A DNA stretch of 57,068 nucleotides from Pseudomonadota bacterium. GTDB lineage: Bacteria > Pseudomonadota > Gammaproteobacteria > Steroidobacterales > Steroidobacteraceae. The stretch spans positions 1 to 57,068 of the forward strand of contig JAEWAF010000028.1 in the NCBI GenBank assembly GCA_023391815.1, read 5' to 3'. Numbering within the stretch: position 1 is the first letter of the stretch; the number at the start of each line of letters is the position of its first letter. The position numbers and the translations under genes were made by a program. Shown here one piece after another: positions 17,801 through 24,966 of this stretch. Under the pieces are notes generated by a model. That model worked only from the letters and a program-made list of their open reading frames with translations. It was not told where the DNA came from and did not search any database.

Positions 17801-19546
17801 ATCTCTTCGGCGCCGCTCTATGTCGGCGCACCGCGCGGGCGTTACAGCGACCGGTTGGAAAGGAACCGATACTCCGAATGGTTCGAGAGGAGGCGCAAGC
17901 GCGACGGCGTGGTTTACGTCGGCGCCAACGACGGCATGCTGCATGCCTTCAGGGCCGACTATTACTACGAGACGCGTGACTCGGACACCAACCGGTTGAC
18001 GGCGGCCGGACGTCGGGACCGCGATGGCGAAGAGTTGCTGGCGTTCATCCCGAAAACGGTGTTCGGCAACCTGGAGAAGCTGACCAAGCCGTCCTACTCG
18101 CACCAGTATTTCGTGGACGGCTCGCCCAATTCCAACGACGTTTACTTCGACGACGACTGGCACACCGTCGTGGTGGGCGGCATGAACAGCGGCGGCCAGG
18201 GTATCTACGCGCTGGACGTGACCAATCCCGAGACGCTCAACGCGAGATCTTTCCTTTGGGAGATCAACGACCGGACCACCGGATTCGAAGATCTCGGCTA
18301 TACGTTCAGCCAGCCCGCGATCGTGCGTCTGGGCGAGAAGGAAGACCCGGAAACCCGAGCGATCCCGCCGGGCCTGTGGGTGGCGGCGTTCGGCAATGGT
18401 TATAACAATACCGAGGCCGACGGGGCGCCGAGCGTTAGTGGCAACGCAGTGTTGTACGTCGTCGATATCAAAACGGGCAGGCTGTTGAAGAAGTTCGACA
18501 CCGGCGTGGGCCGCGCGCAAGACCCGCTGCGTCTGGACCGCCCGAATGGCCTGGCGACGCCGACCATGGTCGACACGGATGGCGACCGCATCATCGATCT
18601 GGCCTACGTCGGCGACCTGTTCGGCAACGTATGGAAGATCAATCTGGCCGGCAGCGATCCGAACCGTTGGGACTTCTCCTTCAAGACCGCGGGCGGCCAG
18701 CCCGACCCCTTCTTCGTCGCGAAGGATGTGGCCGACAATCGCCAGCCGATCACCTCGCGCATCGAAGTCACCCGCGGCCCCTACGGCACCGGCGTGCAGC
18801 TGCTGTTCGGCACAGGCAAGTACCTCGAGATGGAGGACAAGGTCATCACGCCGACGCGGGTCCAGACGTTCTATGGCTTGTACGATCCGAACGGCAACGT
18901 GCTGGACCCGGAGGCTCCGCCGGTGCCCGCGCAGATCGACAGCCGCTCGCGCCTGGTCGGGCAGACGATCGACCGGGAATTCCGCTTGCAGGACGGCACG
19001 ATGGGGCGCGTCACTTCGCAGAACAAGTTGGGCTCGAAGCAGGGCTGGTACATGGACCTGCTCTCGCCGGCGAGCGGCTATCAAGGCGAGCGAGTGATCA
19101 ACAATCCGTTCGTGCGTGACAACCGCGTGGTGTTCTCGACATTGATCCCGAACAACGACGCTTGCGGTGCCGGCGCCAGAACCTGGACGATGGTCCTGGA
19201 CCTGCTGACCGGAAAGATGATGCCCGGGCAGGTCGATACCAACGGCGACGGCGTCATCAATCCGCCGCCCGGTTCCAACGGCGGTGGCACCGATCCCGGC
19301 GGCGGTGGCCCGGGCGGCCCTGGCAATCCTGGCGGCGATCCTAACGGCCCGCGCTATGACGAGAACGTCGGCGGATATGGCGGCGGCGAAGGTGGTGAAG
19401 GCGGCCCGACCGGCCTGGTCTGCACCAGCGCCGGCTGTATCAGGGACTTCCTGTTGTCGGTCGACAAGGACGGCAACATCGACGCGCGCGCGATGCGCTC
19501 CATCCTGGGCGCGCGTGGCCGTCAGTCGTGGCGTCAGATCAGGTAA
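14870..19546 (+). CDS. pilY1: type IV pilus tip-associated protein PilY1
   Basis: A 1558-residue exported protein (signal peptide about 1-30, cut near PSQA-AL). The C-terminal half has the PilY1 beta-propeller (about residues 950-1450) with VVYVGANDGMLHAF, VVVGGMNSGGQGIYALDVT and the calcium loop DTDGDRIIDLAYVGDLFG that controls pilus extension/retraction in Pseudomonas. A second loop DLNGDGKIDVGYKG lies near residue 65, and a third, DTNGDGVIN, near 1460 before a Gly/Pro-rich tail. No clear von Willebrand A domain with MIDAS is visible in the N-half, so the tip function there may differ. Coupled to pilX and pilE by short spacers. Confidence 0.93.
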   Translation: MQMLKQYMIRCWSMSVAVLAVLAAAPSQAALNLSQIPLYIAPSATPLNMLVVGRDHKLYYEAYNDASDLNGDGKIDVGYKGYLTASEGGIDYYGYFDSYKCYTYANELFSPSRFTQNKRCGNTGEWSGDFLNYLTMSRIDALRKVLYGGKRDVDTSTSTVLIRSHIPMDAHSWGKEYSWDAPAAFNIRDFTPFNRPPQNQRHLFANTTPNNNDASWSTNTGRPRLRVLTNQTYRIWEWVSKESPVAGTSITPAGGRDVSVSPTDYIVRVEVCKSAALIDTRNSENCKGYPNGNFKPTGLLHEFGENDSMLFGLLSGSYTANKSGGVLRKNVGSFRDEVNEDNGTWTATGGIVKTLDAFRVGAYSRYTSSGGTRYDCGLPDMAHGPMADGTCRMWGNPVAEMMYETLRYFNGMSPTSLFTATQGGSNTDIENLLGLPQRPTWQDPYRQAKYPACTKPFQTVMTDINNSFDGDQLPGSRFTGAVNPPNALPGLNVGDLADQITAAEGNIAGREFFIGESNGAYDGSPKPKVVNSLATIRGLAPEEPTKQGSYYASSVAYHGYTHPANALTTQRVQTFAVALASPLPKIEIPMGDGKKVTLVPFAKSVSYINGNNPDGTPHDEIERAEGQFQPTNQIVDFYVESMADDQRSGTFQVNFEDVEAGNDHDMDAIARYSYRVTDDNTVQVNVSSDYQAGGVVHHIGYVISGTTADGVYLVVQDCNKAANGTYSCNGTNDKDYFLDTPPGQPAAPNNVWNDNEGLPGYSSRSFTARTGAGATLLKDPLWYAAKWGGFKDIDGGTPNVPDSPAEWDANNDGNPDNYFLVTNALTLSRQLRETFTAIINRSSSVTAVAVNGGAINTDTRIYQSRFDTSDWSGELRSYALNGNEVATTPQWEASRRMRLKSWTARNIITVNTNGTAVPFTWDNGIDAQRKSQLHTNPTIAQTYLEYLRGNPRNEVRNGGSLRNRATADGQQKLLGDIISSAPLYVGAPRGRYSDRLERNRYSEWFERRRKRDGVVYVGANDGMLHAFRADYYYETRDSDTNRLTAAGRRDRDGEELLAFIPKTVFGNLEKLTKPSYSHQYFVDGSPNSNDVYFDDDWHTVVVGGMNSGGQGIYALDVTNPETLNARSFLWEINDRTTGFEDLGYTFSQPAIVRLGEKEDPETRAIPPGLWVAAFGNGYNNTEADGAPSVSGNAVLYVVDIKTGRLLKKFDTGVGRAQDPLRLDRPNGLATPTMVDTDGDRIIDLAYVGDLFGNVWKINLAGSDPNRWDFSFKTAGGQPDPFFVAKDVADNRQPITSRIEVTRGPYGTGVQLLFGTGKYLEMEDKVITPTRVQTFYGLYDPNGNVLDPEAPPVPAQIDSRSRLVGQTIDREFRLQDGTMGRVTSQNKLGSKQGWYMDLLSPASGYQGERVINNPFVRDNRVVFSTLIPNNDACGAGARTWTMVLDLLTGKMMPGQVDTNGDGVINPPPGSNGGGTDPGGGGPGGPGNPGGDPNGPRYDENVGGYGGGEGGEGGPTGLVCTSAGCIRDFLLSVDKDGNIDARAMRSILGARGRQSWRQIR

Positions 19547-19561
19547 GGAAGAGGCAGGAAT

Positions 19562-19981
19562 ATGCGGCGAACGCAAGTTGGAATCACGCTGGTCGAGCTG
19601 CTGGTGACGGTGGGCATCGTCGGCATTCTCGCGGCGATCGCGTATCCGAATTACCGGGAGTACGCCCTGCGTGGCAATCGCACGGAGGCCAAGGTGGAGA
19701 TGCAGGAGATCGCGCAGGAGCTGGAGAAGTGTTACACGCGCTTCGGGCGGTACGATTCTCCTGGCTGCGCCGTGTACGCCGATCTGACCGATGGCTCACC
19801 GAGGCCGAGCGAGGGAGGGCGCTATCTGATTTCCTTCCAGGCCAGCGGCCGGGACAGCTACCGGCTACGAGCGGACCCGCAAGCGGGGCAGATGGCCGAT
19901 ACCAAGTGCGGCACGCTGTTCGTCGATGAGACCGGCGCACGTGGGGTCAGCGCCAATCCGCCCGATCCGAAATGCTGGTAG
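19562..19981 (+). CDS. pilE: type IV pilus minor pilin PilE
   Basis: A 139-residue prepilin with a seven-residue leader MRRTQVG and ITLVELLVTVGIVGILAAIAYPNYREYALRGNRTEAKVEMQEIAQELEKCY. The first mature residue is Ile rather than Phe. Cys pairs (CYTRF...GCAVY and KCG...KCW) suggest disulfides in the C-terminal region. The ATG follows GGAAGAGG 15 bases after the pilY1 stop. Last gene of the operon; a terminator follows. Confidence 0.92.
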   Translation: MRRTQVGITLVELLVTVGIVGILAAIAYPNYREYALRGNRTEAKVEMQEIAQELEKCYTRFGRYDSPGCAVYADLTDGSPRPSEGGRYLISFQASGRDSYRLRADPQAGQMADTKCGTLFVDETGARGVSANPPDPKCW

Positions 19982-20014
19982 CGGCTCGCTACCGCCCATA
20001 AAACAACGACGAAT

Positions 20015-20044
20015 GCGGCCTCCTTCATGGAGGCCGCTTGCTTT
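20015..20044 (+). terminator. intrinsic terminator after pilE
   Basis: Perfect 9-bp stem GCGGCCTCC / GGAGGCCGC with loop TTCAT, followed by TTGCTTT. It ends the pil operon just before the lexA promoter. Confidence 0.8.
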
Positions 20045-20057
20045 CATGCACAAGTGA

Positions 20058-20073
20058 CTGTATATAGACACAG
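20058..20073 (+). promoter_or_regulatory. LexA (SOS) box
   Basis: CTGT-N8-ACAG (CTGTATATAGACACAG) matches the E. coli SOS consensus. It lies 50 bases before the lexA ATG. A degenerate second copy, GTTTATATACAACTGT, lies at 20081-20096, echoing the double box of E. coli lexA. Confidence 0.85.
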
Positions 20074-20122
20074 CAATTGGGTTTATATACAACTGTTCGC
20101 CAGGCCATCATTCAAATCCGCC

Positions 20123-20752
20123 ATGTCAGAACTCACGCCCCGGCAACGCGAGATCGTCAAGCTGATTCAGGAGTCCCTGCGCGATAACGGCATGCCGCCC
20201 ACGCGGGCCGAGATCGCCGCCGCCATGGGCTTCAAGTCGGCGAATGCCGCCGAGGAGCATCTGCGCGCGCTCCAGAAGAAGGGTGTGCTGGACATCATCC
20301 CGGGTGCCTCGCGCGGCATTCAATTGAAAGATTCTCTTCGTGAGCAAATGGGCCTGCCGCTGATTGGTCGAGTTGCAGCCGGCAGGCCCATGCTCGCGGA
20401 GGAACACATCGAAGGTCGTTATCAGATCGATCCCAAGATCTTCCAACCGCGCGCGCATTACCTGCTCAAGGTACGCGGCATGAGTATGAAAGACATCGGC
20501 ATCATGGATGGCGATCTGGTCGCCGTGCATCGCACGCCGGAAGTGCGCAATCGCCAGGTCGTGGTCGCGCGTCTGGACAACGAGGTGACGGTGAAGCGTT
20601 ACAAGCAGGACGGCAAGATCGTCTGGCTGTTGCCGGAGAACGAAGAGTTCGAGCCCATCCGGGTCGACTTGAAGGAACAGTCGCTCATCATCGAAGGCAT
20701 CGTCGTCGGGGTGCTGCGCCAGGGCGGCAAGTCCAAAGGGCTGTTCCAGTAG
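20123..20752 (+). CDS. lexA: LexA repressor
   Basis: SOS repressor and self-cleaving protease, 209 residues. The winged-helix domain has MPPTRAEIAAAMGFKSANAAEEHL, almost as in E. coli. The cleavage site Ala-Gly is in GRVAAGRPML, the nucleophile Ser in VRGMSMKDIGIMDGDL and the base Lys in NEVTVKRYKQ. The ATG at 20123 was chosen because MSELTPRQREIV matches the family start; the frame is open further upstream but crosses the SOS box. Regulated by its own box. Confidence 0.97.
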   Translation: MSELTPRQREIVKLIQESLRDNGMPPTRAEIAAAMGFKSANAAEEHLRALQKKGVLDIIPGASRGIQLKDSLREQMGLPLIGRVAAGRPMLAEEHIEGRYQIDPKIFQPRAHYLLKVRGMSMKDIGIMDGDLVAVHRTPEVRNRQVVVARLDNEVTVKRYKQDGKIVWLLPENEEFEPIRVDLKEQSLIIEGIVVGVLRQGGKSKGLFQ

Positions 20753-20755
20753 GCC

Positions 20756-23413
20756 TCATTTCGCCAGCCCCCCGGCGATCAAAGCTCTGATTTCCGGCAG
20801 GCACGAGCCGCAGTTCGTGCCTGCTTTCAACTTGCGACCCACCTCTTGCGGCGTCTTCAACTGATCTCGGGTGATGGCGTTACACAGCGTGTTGCGGCCC
20901 ACGCCAAAACATGAGCAGACCATCGGGCCCGGATCTTCCGACGTCGACGTCGGCCCGCCATTGAGCAGCGACGCCCGATCCGCATTGCCGATACGTTTCT
21001 TCGCAAACAGAGCGGACAGCCATGCTCGCGAGGGCAGGTCGGTGCGCGGGGAAATGAACACACAGCCCTCGATGCGCTCCTCGATCAGCAGCGCACCCCG
21101 AAACACGCCGCACGCGGGATCGGAAAATTCCAGCCAGTCCGCCTCGGGATGATTCGCTTGCAGCGCCTGTCGTGCCCACGTCGTACCGGGAGAACGTCCG
21201 CGTCCTGCAATTTCATATCGCATGAACTGCATGCCACGGATGGCTGTCCACCACGTCGCATCCAGCTTCTCGATGGGGGCGCGGGTCAGAACGAACCCGT
21301 GCCAGTTGACGGGGAAGGGCGTGACGCGCGCGGGCGTATGTTTGAACTCCGGTTCACCGGACACCGGATCGACGACTGGGTTGACCAGCGCGCCCACGCG
21401 CGCGTCCGAAGCGACGGCGCCATTCCAGTGGATGGGCACGAAGATCGTGCCTCTCGGGATTTCACCGCTGGTCTTCACACGTGCGACCAGAGCGCCCCAC
21501 TGGGTTTCGACACGCGCGAGCTGGCCATCGCTCACCGCCGATAGCAACGCGTCCTGCGCGTGCATGTCGATGTACGGTTCGGGTACATGAGCGGTCAACT
21601 GGGGAGCGCGACCGGTGCGAGTCATCGTGTGCCATTGATCGCGAATTCGGCCGGTGTTCAAGACCCACGGAAATTCCGAATCGGTTCGGTGCGCCGGCGC
21701 GCGTGGTGCGGTCGGTACGAAGCGGGCGCGACGGTTACGTCCATAAAAGCGGCCGCCATCGAGCAGGCGAGGCGTGCCGGGATGATTGCGTTCGGGCACG
21801 GGCCATTGAATCGGCTCGAGGTCGTCGTACTCGGCCGAGGTGATCTCCGCGAGTCCGCCGATATCGAAAGCACGCTCGCCGTTGTTGTTCCTCGCCGATA
21901 GCGCGGCGTGCTCGACGAAGATCTCGTGCGCGCTGTCGTAGTTGAACCCGCGATCGAAGCCCATGCGCCGTGCCACTTCGCAGATCAACCACCAGTCCGG
22001 ACGCGCTTCGCCGCTCAACGGTTGGAATGCCCGCTGACGTGAGATACGTCGCTCCGAGTTGGTGACCGTGCCCTCTTTTTCGCCCCAGCCCGCGGCCGGC
22101 AGCAAGACATGCGCGAGCGAGTTGGTATCGGTGCCCGCGAAACAATCGGACACCACGACCAGCTCGCAACGGCGCAACGCTTCCTTGACCTTGTCGGCAT
22201 CGGGGAGACTCACGACCGGATTGGTCGCCATGATCCACACGGCTTTCACTTTGCCATCGTGAATGGCGTCGAACAGCTCGACCGCTTTGAGCCCGCCGCG
22301 TTCGGCAATGCGTGGGCTGCGCCAGAAGTCTTGCACCAGCTCGCGGTGCTTCGCGTCTTCCAGATCCAAATGCGAAGCGAGCATGTTTGCAAGGCCGCCC
22401 ACCTCGCGGCCGCCCATCGCGTTCGGCTGGCCGGTGATGGAGAAGGGCCCCGCGCCTGGCTGGCCGATGCGAGCCGTCAGCAAGTGGCAATTGACGATGC
22501 TGTTGACCTTATCCGTGCCCGCCGAGGACTGGTTTACGCCCATCGAGAACGCGGTGATGACGCGCTCGTGGTCGGCAAACAGTCGATAGAACTCGAGCAG
22601 ACGCTCGGCGTCGAGCCCGCAGGCGGCGGCAACTCGTTTCATGTCACCGGCGGATTCTCGGGCAATACGCAGCGTTTCATCCCATCCTTCCGTGTGCTTA
22701 TCGATGAAATCCTTCGCGACGTGGCCGCGCTCGTGCAAATAGGCGAGCAGCCCATTGAACAGCCACACGTCGGTGCCAGCTCGCACCGGCAGGTGTAAGT
22801 CGGCGATCTCGCATGTCATGGTTCGGCGCGGGTCGACCACCACGATTTTCATTGCCGGCCGCTGCCGTTTTGCCTGGACGATGCGTTGGAACAGCACTGG
22901 ATGACACCACGCGGTGTTCGACCCGACGAGCACGATCAGCTCCGCCAGTTCCAGATCTTCGTAACACACCGGCACGACGTCCTCGCCGAACGCTCGTTTG
23001 TGTCCGGCGACGGCGGAGGACATGCACAGGCGGGAGTTGGTGTCGATGTTGGCGGTGCCGATGAAACCTTTCATCAGCTTGTTCGCGACGTAGTAGTCCT
23101 CCGTCAACAACTGACCCGAGACATACAGCGCCACAGCATCGGGTCCGTGCTCCTCGATGATGCGCCTGAATCCAGCGGCGACGTGACCGAGCGCGGCATC
23201 CATGCTCACCCGCCGGCCGTCGATTTCCGCATAGAGCAGGCGACCTTCAGTACCGAGCGTCTGACCTAGCGCCGATCCTTTGGAACAGAGTCGGCCGAAA
23301 TTGGCGGGATGAGCGCTATCGCCACTAATGCTGACGGTGCCGCGCGCAGCGTCGCGTTGCGCGATCACTCCACACCCGACGCCGCAATACGGACACGTCG
23401 TCCTGATGCTCAC
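20756..23413 (-). CDS. nasA: assimilatory nitrate reductase, molybdopterin subunit with C-terminal BFD domain
   Basis: Cytoplasmic nitrate-to-nitrite reductase, 885 residues, no Tat signal. The N-terminal [4Fe-4S] cluster uses Cys7, Cys10, Cys14 and Cys43; Cys130 (SRLCMSSAVAG) is the expected Mo ligand. The bis-MGD domains extend to about residue 700. The end is a BFD-like [2Fe-2S] domain (VCSCFGVGRNTLC...TNCGSCLPEI), as in Klebsiella NasA, which receives electrons from a flavoprotein partner. It starts with GTG overlapping the preceding stop by four bases (GTGA), so translation is coupled. Last gene of the nirB operon; convergent with lexA, three bases apart. Confidence 0.95.
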   Translation of the reverse strand: MSIRTTCPYCGVGCGVIAQRDAARGTVSISGDSAHPANFGRLCSKGSALGQTLGTEGRLLYAEIDGRRVSMDAALGHVAAGFRRIIEEHGPDAVALYVSGQLLTEDYYVANKLMKGFIGTANIDTNSRLCMSSAVAGHKRAFGEDVVPVCYEDLELAELIVLVGSNTAWCHPVLFQRIVQAKRQRPAMKIVVVDPRRTMTCEIADLHLPVRAGTDVWLFNGLLAYLHERGHVAKDFIDKHTEGWDETLRIARESAGDMKRVAAACGLDAERLLEFYRLFADHERVITAFSMGVNQSSAGTDKVNSIVNCHLLTARIGQPGAGPFSITGQPNAMGGREVGGLANMLASHLDLEDAKHRELVQDFWRSPRIAERGGLKAVELFDAIHDGKVKAVWIMATNPVVSLPDADKVKEALRRCELVVVSDCFAGTDTNSLAHVLLPAAGWGEKEGTVTNSERRISRQRAFQPLSGEARPDWWLICEVARRMGFDRGFNYDSAHEIFVEHAALSARNNNGERAFDIGGLAEITSAEYDDLEPIQWPVPERNHPGTPRLLDGGRFYGRNRRARFVPTAPRAPAHRTDSEFPWVLNTGRIRDQWHTMTRTGRAPQLTAHVPEPYIDMHAQDALLSAVSDGQLARVETQWGALVARVKTSGEIPRGTIFVPIHWNGAVASDARVGALVNPVVDPVSGEPEFKHTPARVTPFPVNWHGFVLTRAPIEKLDATWWTAIRGMQFMRYEIAGRGRSPGTTWARQALQANHPEADWLEFSDPACGVFRGALLIEERIEGCVFISPRTDLPSRAWLSALFAKKRIGNADRASLLNGGPTSTSEDPGPMVCSCFGVGRNTLCNAITRDQLKTPQEVGRKLKAGTNCGSCLPEIRALIAGGLAK

Positions 23414-24966
23414 TGTCGCCGGGCCACCGCTTCGCCAAATATCAGCTTGTCGCGGAGCGCGCCGACATCGCGGCCTTCGTTCATCAGCTCGCAGTACCAG
23501 GCGCCGTCGCGGGTGTCGCCGTATAGCACGGCCCCGCGAACTTTGTTGTTCTCGAGCACGATACGCTTGTAAATGCCGCGTTTCGCGTCACGGAGAACCA
23601 ACGCCTCGCTGCCCGGGCCGCCGAGAAAATCGCCGGCGGAGAACAGATCGATGCCGGTGACTTTGAGGTGAGTGGACAGCATCGAGCCGCGATATCGACC
23701 GACGCCATGCTCGGAAAGATGAGTCGCGCAGACGCTGGCTTGCTCGTAGAGAGGGGCGACCAGGCCATAGGTGTTGTTTCGATGCTGGACACATTCACCG
23801 ACGGCGTACACGCAGGGATCGAATGTCTGCATCGTGTCGTTGACCAGCACGCCTCGGTCGCATCGCAAACCCGCTGCGCGCGCCAGGTCGGTGTTCGGGC
23901 GAATGCCGGCGGCCATGACGACCAGATCCGCCTGGATGAGGGTTCCGTCCGCGAACTCGACGGCGCTGACTCGATCGGCGCCAAGAATGGCCGTGGTCCT
24001 GGCGGGCATGTGAAATTGCAGCCCACGCTTTTCGAGCGATTGTTTCAGCAGCTGAGCTGCCACAGGATCGAGCTGCCGTTCCATCAAGGTTTCCAGCAAG
24101 TGCACGACCGTGACTTGCATGCCTTGCTTCAGCAGCGCATTGGCCGCCTCCAGCCCCAACAATCCACCGCCGATGACGACAGCTTTCTTATGCGTGCGCG
24201 CTGCTTCGAGCATCGTGTTCACGTCCTGCAGATCGCGGAACGTCACAACGCCGGGCAGATCCTTCCCGGGGACGGGCAGCACGATGGGATTGGAGCCGGT
24301 CGCAAGCAGCAGGCGATCGTAGTCGGCCTCGATGCCATTGCGTGAGCGCACGCGACGGCGGATGCGATCGATCGCGACGGCCGGATCGCCAAGGTGCAAG
24401 GTGACTCCATTGTCCCGATACCACTCGATCGGGTTGAGCACGATGTCGTCGAACCGTTTCTCGCCGGCCAGCATGGGCGAGAGCAGGATGCGGTTGTAGT
24501 TGGGAACGGGCTCGGCGCCGAACACCGTGATGTCGTAAGGCTGGCCGGCGATGCCGAGCAATTCCTCGACGACTTTCATGCCCGCCATGCCGTTGCCGAT
24601 GACGACCAGCTTGCGACGCGAGGTCTTACGCAGCGGCTGTGTCTTGATCCAGATCTTGCCGTCGCTCACTCGGGTCGGCCATGCGCGGACTGAGTAATCC
24701 GCATCTTCGACGCAACGGCCGGTGGCGAGGTTGAAGTGATGTTTGTAGACGGGAGAGGCGACCACGGGCTCGCCATTCAGATCGCCGACCAGGCCGCGCG
24801 AGAGCACGTTGGCTTCGCTGTGCGGATCGTAGTTGTCGAGCGCATAAACCGCATCGCCGACCCGGAAGATGGCGATCTGGCGCCCGTCGATCAGCGCGGC
24901 GACGCCGCTCTCCGGCAGCAAGTCATCGAACGAGCAAGCGCTGCTCCAGGTGTGTGCGTGCTTCAT
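23410..24966 (-). CDS. NirD-FAD/NAD(P) oxidoreductase fusion
   Basis: A 518-residue fusion. Residues 1-108 are a complete NirD-type Rieske-fold domain (nitrite reductase small subunit; YDPHSEANVLSRGLVGD, SPVYKHHFNLATGRC), which in NirD lacks the cluster ligands. Residues 117-515 are an FAD/NAD(P)-dependent reductase: FAD motif VVIGNGMAGM, NAD motif VVIGGGLLGLEAANALL and VYAVGECVQHRN. It resembles the N-terminal third of NirB and NasC-type electron donors, without the BFD and siroheme parts. Likely role: pass NADH electrons to NasA and/or NirB (inference). ATG 24966 overlaps the nirB stop by four bases and its own stop overlaps nasA. Confidence 0.9.
   Translation of the reverse strand: MKHAHTWSSACSFDDLLPESGVAALIDGRQIAIFRVGDAVYALDNYDPHSEANVLSRGLVGDLNGEPVVASPVYKHHFNLATGRCVEDADYSVRAWPTRVSDGKIWIKTQPLRKTSRRKLVVIGNGMAGMKVVEELLGIAGQPYDITVFGAEPVPNYNRILLSPMLAGEKRFDDIVLNPIEWYRDNGVTLHLGDPAVAIDRIRRRVRSRNGIEADYDRLLLATGSNPIVLPVPGKDLPGVVTFRDLQDVNTMLEAARTHKKAVVIGGGLLGLEAANALLKQGMQVTVVHLLETLMERQLDPVAAQLLKQSLEKRGLQFHMPARTTAILGADRVSAVEFADGTLIQADLVVMAAGIRPNTDLARAAGLRCDRGVLVNDTMQTFDPCVYAVGECVQHRNNTYGLVAPLYEQASVCATHLSEHGVGRYRGSMLSTHLKVTGIDLFSAGDFLGGPGSEALVLRDAKRGIYKRIVLENNKVRGAVLYGDTRDGAWYCELMNEGRDVGALRDKLIFGEAVARRQ

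Noticed and set aside
14981..19576. 660- and 670-codon minus-strand frames opposite pilY1
   Set aside because: Long antisense frames are common at this GC content; the products show no domain, while PilY1 is clear.
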